Assembly (NCBI GenBank): GCA_019671005.1 | Contig: CM033752.1 | Location: forward strand, 11,594,001-11,658,000 | Direction of reading: 5' to 3' | Source of the DNA: Hibiscus mutabilis | Lineage: Eukaryota; Streptophyta; Magnoliopsida; Malvales; Malvaceae | DNA: 64,000 bases | In this document: positions 40,682 through 50,274 of the stretch, piece after piece | How positions within the stretch are numbered: position 1 is the stretch's first letter | How the letters are laid out: each line of letters starts with the position of its first letter | The notes under the pieces: generated by a model | Database searches by the model: none | What the model was told of the DNA's origin: nothing | Seen by the model: only the letters and a program-made list of their open reading frames with translations | Made by a program: the position numbers and the translations under genes

Positions 40682-41152
40682 GAGACTCAATCCTTTGAAT
40701 ATTATGAACAAATATGTTGTTCTTCATATTCACTGGAGTCGATAGAAGTTAGGGACACCATTCACGTTTGCTTCCTTGTTGGTCAAACCGGAACTAACAT
40801 AAAAGTTGAAGCTTACCTGGTTTGTGATATTTGAGACTCAAATGTGATTGACATTACCCCAATCGGATGCTATTTATGTTCTTATATGACCAGAAACAGA
40901 CATAGAACTTCCTTCTTGATACTATATAATGGAAGTTCAAGAGCTCAGTGCAAAGATTGTAGATGTTGTATTTATCAATGACCCTTTGTTTTGTTAGTTT
41001 TAAATACCTTTTTAACTCTTCATCAAAAAAACCTGGGAAAAGAAGCATCCTTCCAATGATCATTGTTTCTTATATAAAACAAATTATATAGCTGCAAATT
41101 CATGTTACATAAACGAAATTGATAGCTTGACTTTATATTCTGCCACAATTTT
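40682..41152. other. Intergenic sequence between convergent MAP kinase and polygalacturonase-like 3' ends
   Basis: No coding signal recognised. Probably the two former 3' UTRs. Its right end is also the segmental duplication breakpoint. Confidence 0.5.
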
Positions 41153-41625
41153 CTATTTAAACTGTTTGGCCCTTGGGAAGCCGTCCTCTTGAAAATTGCA
41201 GGCATTTTCTGGGCCTTGATCTGTTAGCAGATTGCAGGCTGTGGAGTAACATTACTTGATACCCCAGCAATCTCAGTGCAATTCCATTGAATCTTCTTTG
41301 GCTTTTGTGTTAATCCAGTGGTAGCATTTGATATGCAAATTCCAGAAAATGAATGGCCCAGAATTCCCTCCAATCTAGCTGCTATAGTCACATTCTCTGC
41401 TATGATATCTCAGAAATTGATATTCTGGATAACAGGGATTACATTAGGATCATAATCATTGTCCGGATGAGAACCATAGTTCCCTGCCATCCAAAACACC
41501 ATTTTCATAGTTTTCATGGTTATTCCTCTCACATATATGTCTTTGACATAGTTTCCTCGTCTCACAGCGGTTTTGATCCTAACAGCCGACTCAGAATTAA
41601 TGCATGTGATGTCTTCAGCCCTTAC

Positions 41626-42611
41626 TAATAGAGTAGCACAAATTCGAATAAAGAGAAAAACAAAACAAACCAAAATAAAGAACAAATCTAAAGTTTCAGA
41701 TTTGCTTATGGTGGTGGCGTCAATGGAGGAAACTTGAATATGTGGAGATGACGTGATGAATTGATAGTTGTTGTTTTGTCCTCGGCACCCTCTTAGACGC
41801 AATTATCTAAGCAAGCAACCTCAAGCGGCTCTAACCCATCCTCCTAGATGCAATTACCTAGGCAAGCAAGAGTGTGAAGATGATCTCCCTCACAAGAACT
41901 CGATGATCTTATGTTGAAGATGACTTCTAGACAAGTTTACCGAACACTTGCAAACTCAAAGAATACTAAAATTTCTAAAGAGAACTTTTTACTAATCAAT
42001 GAAATCTGAATTACAATGTGGGTGAAGCCTCCTTTATATAGGCCATGGAGAAGTTTTAATCCTACTAAACTTAGGAATTAAATACAATAAATAAATGCTA
42101 AAATCTAATCTCCTAATTAGATAAGTAAATTCTAATAATAAATAAATGCTAAAAATAAAATCCTAGTCAAATAAATCTGATCCTAATAGATATTGCAGAA
42201 TCCTATATTGATTTAAATTATAAATAATCAAATAAAATCTTGAAAATTCGTAATTATCCAAAAATCCCGTATTAATCCCGTATAGGAATTTCTGCTTGTG
42301 CTGTCTTCGCTAAAATAGACGTATCTTGAGATCCAGATGTCCGATTGAGGCGTTTCAATATGCGTTGGAAAGCTAATTTGCAGCCGGACATGTTTTAAGA
42401 AGATGTTGACCCATAAATGCTTGGATCCCATCCAAAAAGTCGTCGCAAGTTAGCTGACTTTACAGACTTCACAAACAGATTCAGTTTCTTGTCCAAGATG
42501 CATCGCTTTTGACCTCCTATGCGTGCATTGTTTTGGCCATTATTGTTTGCATCGAACAAATTCAGCTTCTTGTCCAATATGAGTAATTTAACCCCGCTCA
42601 TGCATGTATCA
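41626..42611 (-). mobile_element. 3' LTR (986 bp) of the element in the GH28 exon
   Basis: Runs from TGATACATGC (minus strand, at 42611) to CTACTCTATTA (at 41626). A TATA box (CCTATATAAAGG on the minus strand) is at 42031-42042. The 8-bp length difference from the 5' LTR comes from small indels. Confidence 0.92.
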
Positions 42612-43801
42612 TTCCCCCACTCCTCAAAAGGATTCATCCTCGAATCTACATCGGCAATGAGAGAACAATCATCAACTTCAATTGAAAAGACTTCTTTGTT
42701 GTATGTGGAGTGATCTAATTGAGCTCCTCTCAATGGTTCAACAAAATTCTGAAAAAATAAGACAACACTACTCGAACATTTGTAATGAGTAGTCAAAACA
42801 AAATCACTCGTCACGTTCTTTTTCTTGTCTTTTTCTTTTGGGCTTTGTGTGACTTTTACCTTATATGTATTTTCACTCACCAAATTTGGGCCATTAACTT
42901 GACTTTTTTCACTCTCGGCCTCTTTACTCTCAGTTTTTTGTATCTCACATCCCATATCCCTCTCATAAAATTTATCATCAATGTACAATTTCTGTAGAGG
43001 AGAAAGTGTTTCTAACGGAATGATAGGACAAGAATCAAATGAAGGGTTAGAATTACACTTACTTTCTTCGTGGGGAGGTGATGAGAGTATAGAAAGTGGA
43101 CCTACTACTTCACACGAGGGATTATAAGCATTGTCATCTTGTCTAATGTGTCCACTATCACTATCATTTTGTTTGGGAGATGGTTCTTCTCCAATATCAG
43201 CATTTGCACAAATGCTAGAAGTAGAAGTACAAAGAGAATCATGTGTACCTTCTGGTTTTGGGATGTCTTCATGGTTGGTTGCCTTTGTGTGGTCAATTGA
43301 TTCAGCCTTTTGCGCTTCCAATCTTTTTCGTTTTATCCTTTCACACTGTTTTTTTGCTTTTTCTATTTCTTCATCTACTTTTTTCGGCTCTATTGTAGCA
43401 AACGAGAGCTTCTGTCCTTGGTGCACAACCGAGTATCCATTTGTATTGATTCGATGGACAGCGCCCCGATCATTTTTCCAATGTCTTCCTAATAGAAAGT
43501 GGGTGACTTCCATAGGAACCACTTCACACCATACATCATCACAATAGCTTCCAAGAGTAAAAGAGATTAAACAACGTTCGGTTACCTTTATATCCGGTCC
43601 GCTATTAAAACCTTGAAGATGATACGGCTTAAGGTGTTCTTGGCATGGTAGATCGAGTGCATCAACAATGAAGCTACTCACTAAGTTTACACGACTATCA
43701 CCATCAATAATTAAAGAACATAGATTACCTTGTATCTTACATTGTGACCGAAAAATATTTATTGGTATACGATAACGAGTGTTGAAAAGAGAATAAAACA
43801 T
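42395..43801 (-). CDS. Retropepsin-like ORF of the non-autonomous element (468 aa)
   Basis: An uninterrupted frame from ATG at 43801 to a stop inside the 3' LTR. Residues ~1-135 resemble the plant Ty3/gypsy aspartic-protease region: FRSQCKIQGNLCSLIIDGDS at the active site, then VWCEVVPMEVTHFLLGRHW, then SVVHQGQKLSFATI. The catalytic triplet reads D-G-D, unlike the canonical D-S/T-G. After ~135 comes a charged Lys/Glu-rich coiled stretch (KVDEEIEKAKKQCERIKRKR) and a low-complexity acidic and Ser-rich tail with no known domain. The last ~70 residues are read through the polypurine tract into LTR sequence. No RT or integrase follows. Whether it makes a protein is unknown; it may be the truncated end of a gag-protease frame. 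Confidence 0.65.
   Translation of the reverse strand: MFYSLFNTRYRIPINIFRSQCKIQGNLCSLIIDGDSRVNLVSSFIVDALDLPCQEHLKPYHLQGFNSGPDIKVTERCLISFTLGSYCDDVWCEVVPMEVTHFLLGRHWKNDRGAVHRINTNGYSVVHQGQKLSFATIEPKKVDEEIEKAKKQCERIKRKRLEAQKAESIDHTKATNHEDIPKPEGTHDSLCTSTSSICANADIGEEPSPKQNDSDSGHIRQDDNAYNPSCEVVGPLSILSSPPHEESKCNSNPSFDSCPIIPLETLSPLQKLYIDDKFYERDMGCEIQKTESKEAESEKSQVNGPNLVSENTYKVKVTQSPKEKDKKKNVTSDFVLTTHYKCSSSVVLFFQNFVEPLRGAQLDHSTYNKEVFSIEVDDCSLIADVDSRMNPFEEWGNDTCMSGVKLLILDKKLNLFDANNNGQNNARIGGQKRCILDKKLNLFVKSVKSANLRRLFGWDPSIYGSTSS
42612..42626 (-). promoter_or_regulatory. Polypurine tract
   Basis: Minus strand GAGGAGTGGGGGAA directly abuts the LTR start TGATACATGC. Confidence 0.88.
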
Positions 43802-44207
43802 CCTAATTGCTTTAAGAATCCAAAGAAAATGTTAGACACCAATATAATTATAGTTGCAAGGAGAAAGAAGAGTATGCAACTTTTAGTCCTACTAACACAA
43901 GGAAACAAGAACGTGTTAGAAGATGTGTAAGAAGCAATAAAGGCTAAAACAAATGAAAACTAATGGCTAATAATGAAAGAAAATTAGAAAACCCCCGAAA
44001 ACCCTAGAATTTTGCAGCAACTTGATCTACTTCGTTCGAGGTGTTCCCGATGTCAAAAAATTCTGAAATTTTATGTGGTGACTCCTCCAAAGATGTAGAT
44101 CTGATCTGGAAATTTTCAACTCAAAATTCGCTCGTTTGAATTTGACGAATTTTCCCTAATTTTCGAGTTTTTCACCCAAAAACGCCAAAATTCTTCTCAA
44201 GAATCGT

Positions 44208-44223
44208 CCCAAATCTGATACCA
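44208..44223 (-). promoter_or_regulatory. Primer-binding site (initiator Met tRNA)
   Basis: On the minus strand TGGTATCAGATTTGGG lies two bases inside the 5' LTR end. TGGTATCAGA complements the 3' end of plant initiator methionine tRNA; the remaining bases diverge. Confidence 0.88.
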
Positions 44224-44225
44224 AA

Positions 44226-45203
44226 TAATAGAGTAGCGCAAATTCGAATAAAGAGAAAAACAAAACAAACCAAAATAAAGAACAAATCTAAAATTTCAGA
44301 TTTGCTTATGGTGGTGCCGTCAATGGAGGAAGCTTGAATATGTGGAGATGACGTGATGAATTGATAGTTGTTGTTTTGTCCTCGGCACCCTCTTAGACGC
44401 AATTATCTAAGCAAGCAACCTCAAGCGGCTCTAACCCACCCTCCTAGATGCAATTACCTAGGCAAGCAAGAGTGTGAAGATGATCTCCCTCACAAGAACT
44501 CGATGATCTTATGTTGAAGATGGCTTCTAGACAAGTTTACCGAACACTTGCAAACTCAAAGAATACTAAAATTTCTAAAGAGAACTTTTTACTAATCAAT
44601 GAAATCTGAATTACAATGTGGGTGAAGCCTCCTTTATATAGGCCATGGAGAAGTTTTAATCCTACTAAACTTAGGAATTAAATACAATAAATAAATGCTA
44701 AAATTTAATCTCCTAATTAGATAAGTAACTTCTAATAATAAATAAATGCTAAAAATAAAATCCTAGTCAAATAAATCTGATCCTAATAGATATTGCAGAA
44801 TCCTATATTGATTTAAATTACAAATAATCAAATAAAATCTTGAAAATTCGTAATTATCCAAAAATCCCGTATTAATCCCTTATAGGAATTTCTGCATGCG
44901 CTGTCTTCGCTAAAATAGACGTATCTTGAGATCCAGATGTCCGATTGAGGTGTTTCAATATGCGTTGGAAAGATAATTTGCATTCGGACAAGTTTTAAGA
45001 AGACATGTTGACCCATAAATGCCTGGATCCCATCCAAAAATTCGTCGCAAGTTACTGACTTCACAAACAGATTCAGTTTCTTGTCCAAGATGCATCGTTT
45101 TTGACCTCCTATGCGTGCATTGTTTTGGCCATTATTGTTTGCATCGAACAAATTCAGCTTCTTGTCCAATATGAGTAATTTAACCCCGCTCATGCATGTA
45201 TCA
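44226..45203 (-). mobile_element. 5' LTR (978 bp) of the element in the GH28 exon
   Basis: Direct repeat of 41626-42611, from TGATACATGCATGAG at 45203 to the CTATTA end at 44226. TATA box CCTATATAAAGG (minus strand) at 44631-44642. Confidence 0.92.
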
Positions 45204-46658
45204 CTTACGTCCTCAATCCCGCCAGACATCTCACTCCCTAGTGCAATCACTGCACTGAATGGTGAAATGCATGTGAGCCTTCTGATCACCAGCTGCTTTG
45301 TTGGCATAGCAAACTTGATACCATACTCATCCCAACCACTCTTAACAGCTACACAATCATCTCCAGAGACAATGTAGCAGTCCTTGATCTGGGTATTCGT
45401 GCAAGAATATGTAAAAGAAGAAGCAACACAATACCCTCTTAACACCGATGAAGTAAACATGCAGCTGTTAAAAGGTAGTCTTATCTGGTTCAATGTCCAC
45501 TTTCTCACCTGGGTTGATCCCATCAGTGTTCGGAGAAGTTACTGGTGCAAGGACGGTTAATCCTTGAACAACGACGTTGCTGCATTTTAATGACAACCAA
45601 TGTTAGAACATGATACCAATGTGTCATTGTCAGTAGCATGTTAAGGAAACTGAAACTGTAAGTTCGAGAATGAGAGGCGCAAAAACCTGCTATAAACAGG
45701 ATGAACATTCCAGGAAGGATAGTTCATCAATGTGAGATTAGAGATTTGAACTTCATCTGAATACATTATTTCAATGAGGTAAGGCCTGGTGTATTTCAGC
45801 TCTCCCTTGTGGAATTTGTCCCACTATGTAACACCCTGGCCATCGATAGTGCCATTCTCACCTGAAATATGTTGAAATCCTTATTTTAGTACTTGATGAA
45901 TTTATGAAATATTAATGTTGTTTTGATAAATCTCATTGATGATTACAGTTCTCGGTACCTGTTATGACAACGTCAGTGAGGTTAGTTCCGAAAATAAGAC
46001 TGATATATCTTCCACCGACGGCATCCCTTCCTCGACCATAGGACAGGAGAGGGTCAATGACTACCCATTCACTCTCATCCTGGCACAAGTTTCAAACACA
46101 AGAAACAGTAAACATAAACCATGTCTTAAATTTTGTTTCGAGTAAAATTATAGTCAGCATAAAAAACGCATTGAGATGAAACAAAGGAACTCATGAAGTG
46201 GGTCCTTTGCCTTGTGTCTCCCATGTTTCTATAACGTCTAGCATTAGGATAAAAAATGGCCATTTTGAAACAGTTATCTGGCCCCTAATCTCCTTCATTT
46301 TCTCATAAAATCATAGTGATAAGTCTTCTTGTTTCTACACACGTTGCCATTGGCATTGAGAGTTTCTAACCTGTGAGGCAAGAAGAGTAGCGTCTTTGTG
46401 GATATAGATAGTGAAATGCCTGGTAAGATTGAAACTACCAGTCAGCCACTTTCCTGGAGGAACAAGCAGTAACGATCCGCCATCTGATGCATACTGGCTG
46501 AGGTTGAAAATGGCAGCCTGAAAAGCCTTTGTATTTAACGTCATTCCATCACCAACGCCTCCAAAGTCTGTCAATGAAGCACTGTACTTTCTGCTTTCAG
46601 CACCCTTTATGTCAATCAAAACCAGAACTGTTCCAAGTAGCAGTATTGTACCAAGAAC

Positions 46659-47134
46659 CTGAAAATCAAGCAAAGGACAAATATGAGAAGAATAGAAAAA
46701 AAATGCATCAAGAATGACATTCCAAGCCAAAGAAACATGGAACTAAAGTTGTTCTATTTTGGACAAACTTATGCAGATGATGGTATATTCAATGTGTATG
46801 CACAAATTATTGGCAAGAGATTATTGTATGGACTGAAACAGAAGAGTATTTTTGGTCACCTGGTTTCTTCTTGGGTTTGTCCACATTTCCATTAACCACA
46901 AAACAATCTTGGTTTTTTGTTTAGAGCATAGGAGTTTAAATAGAGACCCAGGTTCTAAGCAACGAGGGAAGTTTGTGGTAGGTTTTAAAGTGATAAAAGG
47001 AAACTATAAAATTACAATTCAGACCCAACAATAGTTGTGTAACTTTCCACCTCCCCTTCAACAAAGTTGATTTTTCCTTAGAGATATATTTAGAGTGCAT
47101 GTAATGAGATGATCTCATTACCTTTATAAGCACC
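46659..47134. other. Upstream intron or promoter region of the GH28 pseudogene
   Basis: Begins with a good splice acceptor for the first recognised exon (GATTTTCAG|GTTCTTGG, minus strand). I could not identify the initiating exon here. Short open frames on both strands show no domain. Bounded on the right by the CTATG duplication of the next element. Confidence 0.4.
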
Positions 47135-47139
47135 CTATG

Positions 47140-47726
47140 TGTCACGGGGCTAGACTTCCAAACCAGCCCACCGTGCGACCTTAGGCAATGTGACTCAAGA
47201 TAAACGCCTAAGTAAGCCTTTTCAACCCTCTCAGAAGATCAAACTTCCCAAGCACCGACAAACACGAAGCGTTCTATGCGGAAACGAATCAAAAGAGATG
47301 AGCGAAGAACACTGAAAGAACGCTCAAGAATAAAGAAAGGAACAACAAGAACACTCAGAGGATTTAGAGTAAATGCATTTATCCATTAGAAACTTAGATA
47401 CATGAAATGAGGAGGGGAAGGCCTCTATTTATAATTGAGTTCACCCTAATCTGACGGTCTATACAGATTTACATCGACGGCTATGATTGAAGCCCACCAA
47501 CCACAATAGTACAATACTGGGAATATTCCCGTTCTATGGCAACAAATCCTATGTTTACATGAAAAGTTTACATAGGTATGGATAGATAAGCTTTCTAGAA
47601 TCCTCCTTGGATCGGACCAACTTTGGTGGTCTTCTCAAGCCCAAAATTTCGTTTAGAACCTCTTGGGCAACCATGTGTACACCCTGTGGTGCCAATGACT
47701 CGGACCTTAGCTCACGGCCCGTGACA
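47140..47726 (-). mobile_element. 3' LTR (587 bp) of the gag-protease element
   Basis: Minus strand TGTCACGGGCCGTGAG at 47726 to GCCCCGTGACA at 47140. TATA box TATAAATAG (minus strand) near 47425-47433. Preceded on the minus strand by the purine tract GGTGGGGGAGAA. Confidence 0.9.
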
Positions 47727-47739
47727 TTCTCCCCCACCA
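47727..47739 (-). promoter_or_regulatory. Polypurine tract
   Basis: GGTGGGGGAGAA on the minus strand abuts the LTR start TGTCACGGGC. Confidence 0.85.
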
Positions 47740-47965
47740 AACTTGGTGACGCCCTCGTCGCGCCTCTCGAACAAAGATGAGATCGATCCTAGAAATTCCT
47801 CTTGCTCGCCTTGGCTTGCTCCCAACTCAGAATCTGGCTTGATTGTCCCCCGATAAGGACTACTCTCCTCATAAAGAGCATCAGACTCTGACTCGGTTGT
47901 CCCCCCATAAGGACTAGTTGCCTTGGTTCACACCGCCATGTAATATCACCCATCCTAGGCACATC

Positions 47966-48430
47966 TCAATCGTAAGAACTCTTTTCTTCTAGCTGTGACT
48001 TGCCTCGATCTGGATTATCCCGATCCTTGTGCACGAACTTGGACGCCATAACATTGAACACAGAACGAACTCTCGAAACTCTAAAAGGTGGCCTGTGTCC
48101 CTGCCAAGTCTTGGCAACTCCATCTGATGGGATAGGTTTTTTGCTCCCTACACCTAACAAATCCAGCAAATCAAACTGTAAAACACTATCACTGTGTTCA
48201 AGATGTACCTCACTCCTTGTCCCGGTATTTACTCTATGCATCAATCCTTCGTCCCTAAGGTTTGATGCTCCACTACTCCTTGGCAATGCAACACCCATCG
48301 ACACTTCTCTCCCATTGAAGTTTGATGCCTCGACCACCTCACCCATGGGTGGCTCCTCGATGGTCTTCATGCCAACTGCCTCGGGCAACTCTTGCCCATC
48401 CGAGGTAGTGTCTCCAACTGTTGCCTCCAA
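47966..48430 (-). pseudogene. Short ORF of unknown function in the gag-protease element
   Basis: A 154-codon frame between the protease-like region and the 3' LTR. It has acidic and Ser/Gly-rich stretches (for example LLDLLGVGSKKPIPSDG) and no domain I recognise. It may be a degenerate continuation of the polyprotein. Confidence 0.3.
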
Positions 48431-48590
48431 ATTAATGTCTCCTCAGCTTGGAGCTTTCTCGACAATTTGAATGGTTGTCACCTTCTTGGTCCCCCGCCTG
48501 TTTTCTCGGCATACAGGCACAACACATTATTGTCTCAGATCCAAGATGCACACCACGTCAGCACACGGAATGATGAGAGCCTCTATACGA

Positions 48591-48869
48591 TCAAGGAAGT
48601 TTAGTCCCAAAATAAAAATCAAAGTCATCTAACTCGATTACCTTGAAATCTTCCTTGGCCTTCCAATCCCCGATCTGAAGCTCAATCTCCAGCACTAACC
48701 CCACAACTGGAACTTCCTTGGCATTCACAGCCTTGATCTTACCTGTTGACTCCATAACTTTAAGACCAAGCTTCTCAACAGCCTTCTTGGACATGAATAG
48801 ATCGCTTGCTCTGTTGTCCACCAAAACACTCCTGGATTGTCTCGCCACATTGATGTCGACAAACATCAA
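48591..48869 (-). pseudogene. Retropepsin-like domain of the gag-protease element
   Basis: The minus strand encodes ARQSRSVLVDNRASDLFMSK followed by KAVEKLGLKV and later VVGLVLEIELQIGDW and IELDDFDFYFG, the pattern of a plant Ty3/gypsy aspartic protease. The active-site triplet D-T/S-G is changed to D-N-R, so it should be inactive. It directly follows gag with a small frame overlap. Confidence 0.75.
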
Positions 48870-49772
48870 CCCATTTTACTTCTGGCCCTTCCACATGGCT
48901 TGGAAGACTTGGACTCCTTGGACATGTAACCACTGTACTCGGTCAGGGACTCTACAATGGCTAGGGCTTTGGAAAGCTTCTTCACATCCCTCTGCTCTAA
49001 CTCGATCCTGGCCCATGGCTTTAGTCCATCCATGAATGTGAAAAGCACATCCTTCTCACACAAGTCGAGGATAAAGAGTTGTAACTCACTAAACTCCCTA
49101 ATATAATCTGTAATGGATCCCTCTTGTCAAAGCCTTCTAAACTTGGACTTGGCTTCTTTCTCAGCATTACTTGGGTAAAACTGCTGCTTGAACTCCGCTT
49201 AGAACTTCTCCCAGGTTCTAACGCCCGTGCCTCCAGCATTTTCATCAAGGCTCCTATGTCGCCACCATAACAAGGCAACGTCAGTCTAGTAAACAACAGT
49301 AGTATTTACCTTATCGGCATCGTCTGTGATGCCCATTCCCCGAAAGTATGGCTTTATGCACCAAATGAAGTTCTCAACATCTTTCGCCGATCGGTTCCCC
49401 TTGAACTCTTTTGGCTTCGAGATGTCCTTCATTGGTCTCAGTGTCGTCGTTGTTAACACACCATTTCCGCATGGCAGCCTGATAAACCAGTACATCTGCC
49501 TTTATATCCAACATTTCCACCCTCAAAGCCTCTAACTTGGCTTCAAAAGTATCTCTTTTTCCATCTCACTGATCACCCTGGTCATCCAGCTCCTCGAGGA
49601 GTGTATTTACCATGTTGAGTCACTCCACAGAATCTTTCACAGATCCCTCAAGCTGGGTAACCCTCTCTTCGAGTACCGATAACTTATCCCTTGAGTTTGC
49701 TCCAATTTCTTTGTCAGTCTGGGTCTTCACACCCTTCTAGCGAGCATCGTTATCTCCATTCTTTGGTGCCAT
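48866..49772 (-). pseudogene. Gag of the non-autonomous element, broken
   Basis: An ATG at 49772 begins MAPKNGDNDAR; stops and a frameshift follow. The N-terminal part contains a coiled-coil stretch (DKLSVLEERVTQLEGSVKD), then a capsid-like region of the Ty3/gypsy retrotrans_gag type (PKEFKGNRSAKDVENFIW), then YNSLSSTCV and FTFMDGLKPWARIELEQRDV. No zinc knuckle was seen. In-frame stops (for example in the coiled coil) and frame changes near 49290 and 49030 break the frame. Confidence 0.75.
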
Positions 49773-49820
49773 CTCAACTCGATGCTTCATGCCTCAAACT
49801 GTCTAACGTCACTCGAACAA

Positions 49821-49833
49821 GGCTCTGATACCA
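49821..49833 (-). promoter_or_regulatory. Primer-binding site (initiator Met tRNA)
   Basis: Minus strand TGGTATCAGAGCC, matching the 3' end of initiator methionine tRNA, two bases from the LTR end ...CCCCATGACA. Confidence 0.92.
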
Positions 49834-49835
49834 AC

Positions 49836-50274
49836 TGTCATGGGGCTAGACTTCCAAACTAGCTCACCATGCGGCCTTAGGCAATGTGACTCAAGACAAA
49901 ATCCTAAGTAAGCCTTTTCAACCCTCTCGGAAGATCAAACTTCCCAAGCACCGAAAAACACGATGCATTCTATGCGAAAATGGATCAAAAGAGATGAGCG
50001 AAGAAGAACACTAAAAGAACTCTCAAGAACAAAGAAAGGAACAACAAGAACACTCAGAGGATTTAGAGTAAATGCATTTATTCCTTGGAAACTTGGATAC
50101 ATTAAATGAGGAGGGGAAGGCCTTTATTTATAGTTGAGTTCCCCCTAATCCGACGGTCTATACAGATTTACATCGACGGCTATGATCGAAGCCCACCAAC
50201 CACAATGGTACAATAATGGGAATATTCTCGTTCTATCTATGGAAACAAATCCTATGCTTATATGGAAAGTTTAA
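49836..50274 (-). mobile_element. Reverse 5' LTR lacking its first ~155 bp
   Basis: Collinear with 47140 to about 47571. It stops at GGAAAGTTTA (50264-50273), where the forward LTR begins. The missing piece equals the first ~155 bp of the LTR. Confidence 0.85.

Larger units (their letters stand above)
20771..41152. repeat. Segmental duplication, copy B (20.4 kb)
   Basis: Direct tandem repeat of 6296-20770. It lacks ~600 bp of satellite present in copy A (around 14530-15130) and has roughly 6.5 kb of satellite not in copy A (about 32036-38620). Its right edge is the last base before the stop codon of the polygalacturonase-like pseudogene (minus strand, TAG at 41153-41155). Confidence 0.9.
41626..45203 (-). 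mobile_element. Non-autonomous LTR retrotransposon (3.58 kb) inserted in the GH28 exon
   Basis: Two direct LTRs (44226-45203 and 41626-42611), primer site, polypurine tract and 5-bp duplication define a complete element. The internal part is only 1.6 kb and encodes a protease-like ORF, but no reverse transcriptase, RNase H or integrase. It must therefore have relied on enzymes made by another element. The LTRs start TGATACATGCATGAG and end CTACTCTATTA (TG...TA rather than the usual TG...CA). LTRs of the same family form the palindrome at 52535-57002. Confidence 0.93.
41621..45208. repeat. 5-bp target-site duplication CTTAC around the inserted LTR element
   Basis: CTTAC is at 41621-41625 and 45204-45208, immediately outside the element ends. 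Counting it once brings the two halves of the GH28 exon back in frame (GGIEDV on one side, RAEDIT on the other), which fixes the boundaries to the base. Confidence 0.95.
41153..46658 (-). pseudogene. Polygalacturonase-like glycoside hydrolase family 28 pseudogene, split by an LTR element
   Basis: Exons on the minus strand: 46371-46658, 45959-46079, 45687-45861, 45509-45579, 45204-45408 and, beyond the inserted element, 41153-41620. Phases join correctly. The product would be a secreted or membrane-anchored pectin-acting enzyme: a hydrophobic stretch (VLGTILLLGTVLVLID), then FGGVGDG, GRGRD, NGTIDGQG, SPNTDGINP, SGDDCVAVKSGWDEYG, GSEMSGGIEDV and VRIKTA. The catalytic NTD, DD and RIK motifs are visible. 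Lesions: an in-frame TAG where Trp is expected (45824-45826); the acceptor of the fifth exon reads AT, not AG (45409-45410); a 3.58-kb insertion in exon 5; TGA in place of an expected Arg codon (41410-41412); and a 1-base loss near 41238. The first coding exon was not found. Clearly dead. Confidence 0.9.

Noticed and set aside
45828..46658. Possibility that the GH28 gene is functional
   Set aside because: In-frame TAG, lost acceptor, inserted element, second nonsense and frameshift are all visible.
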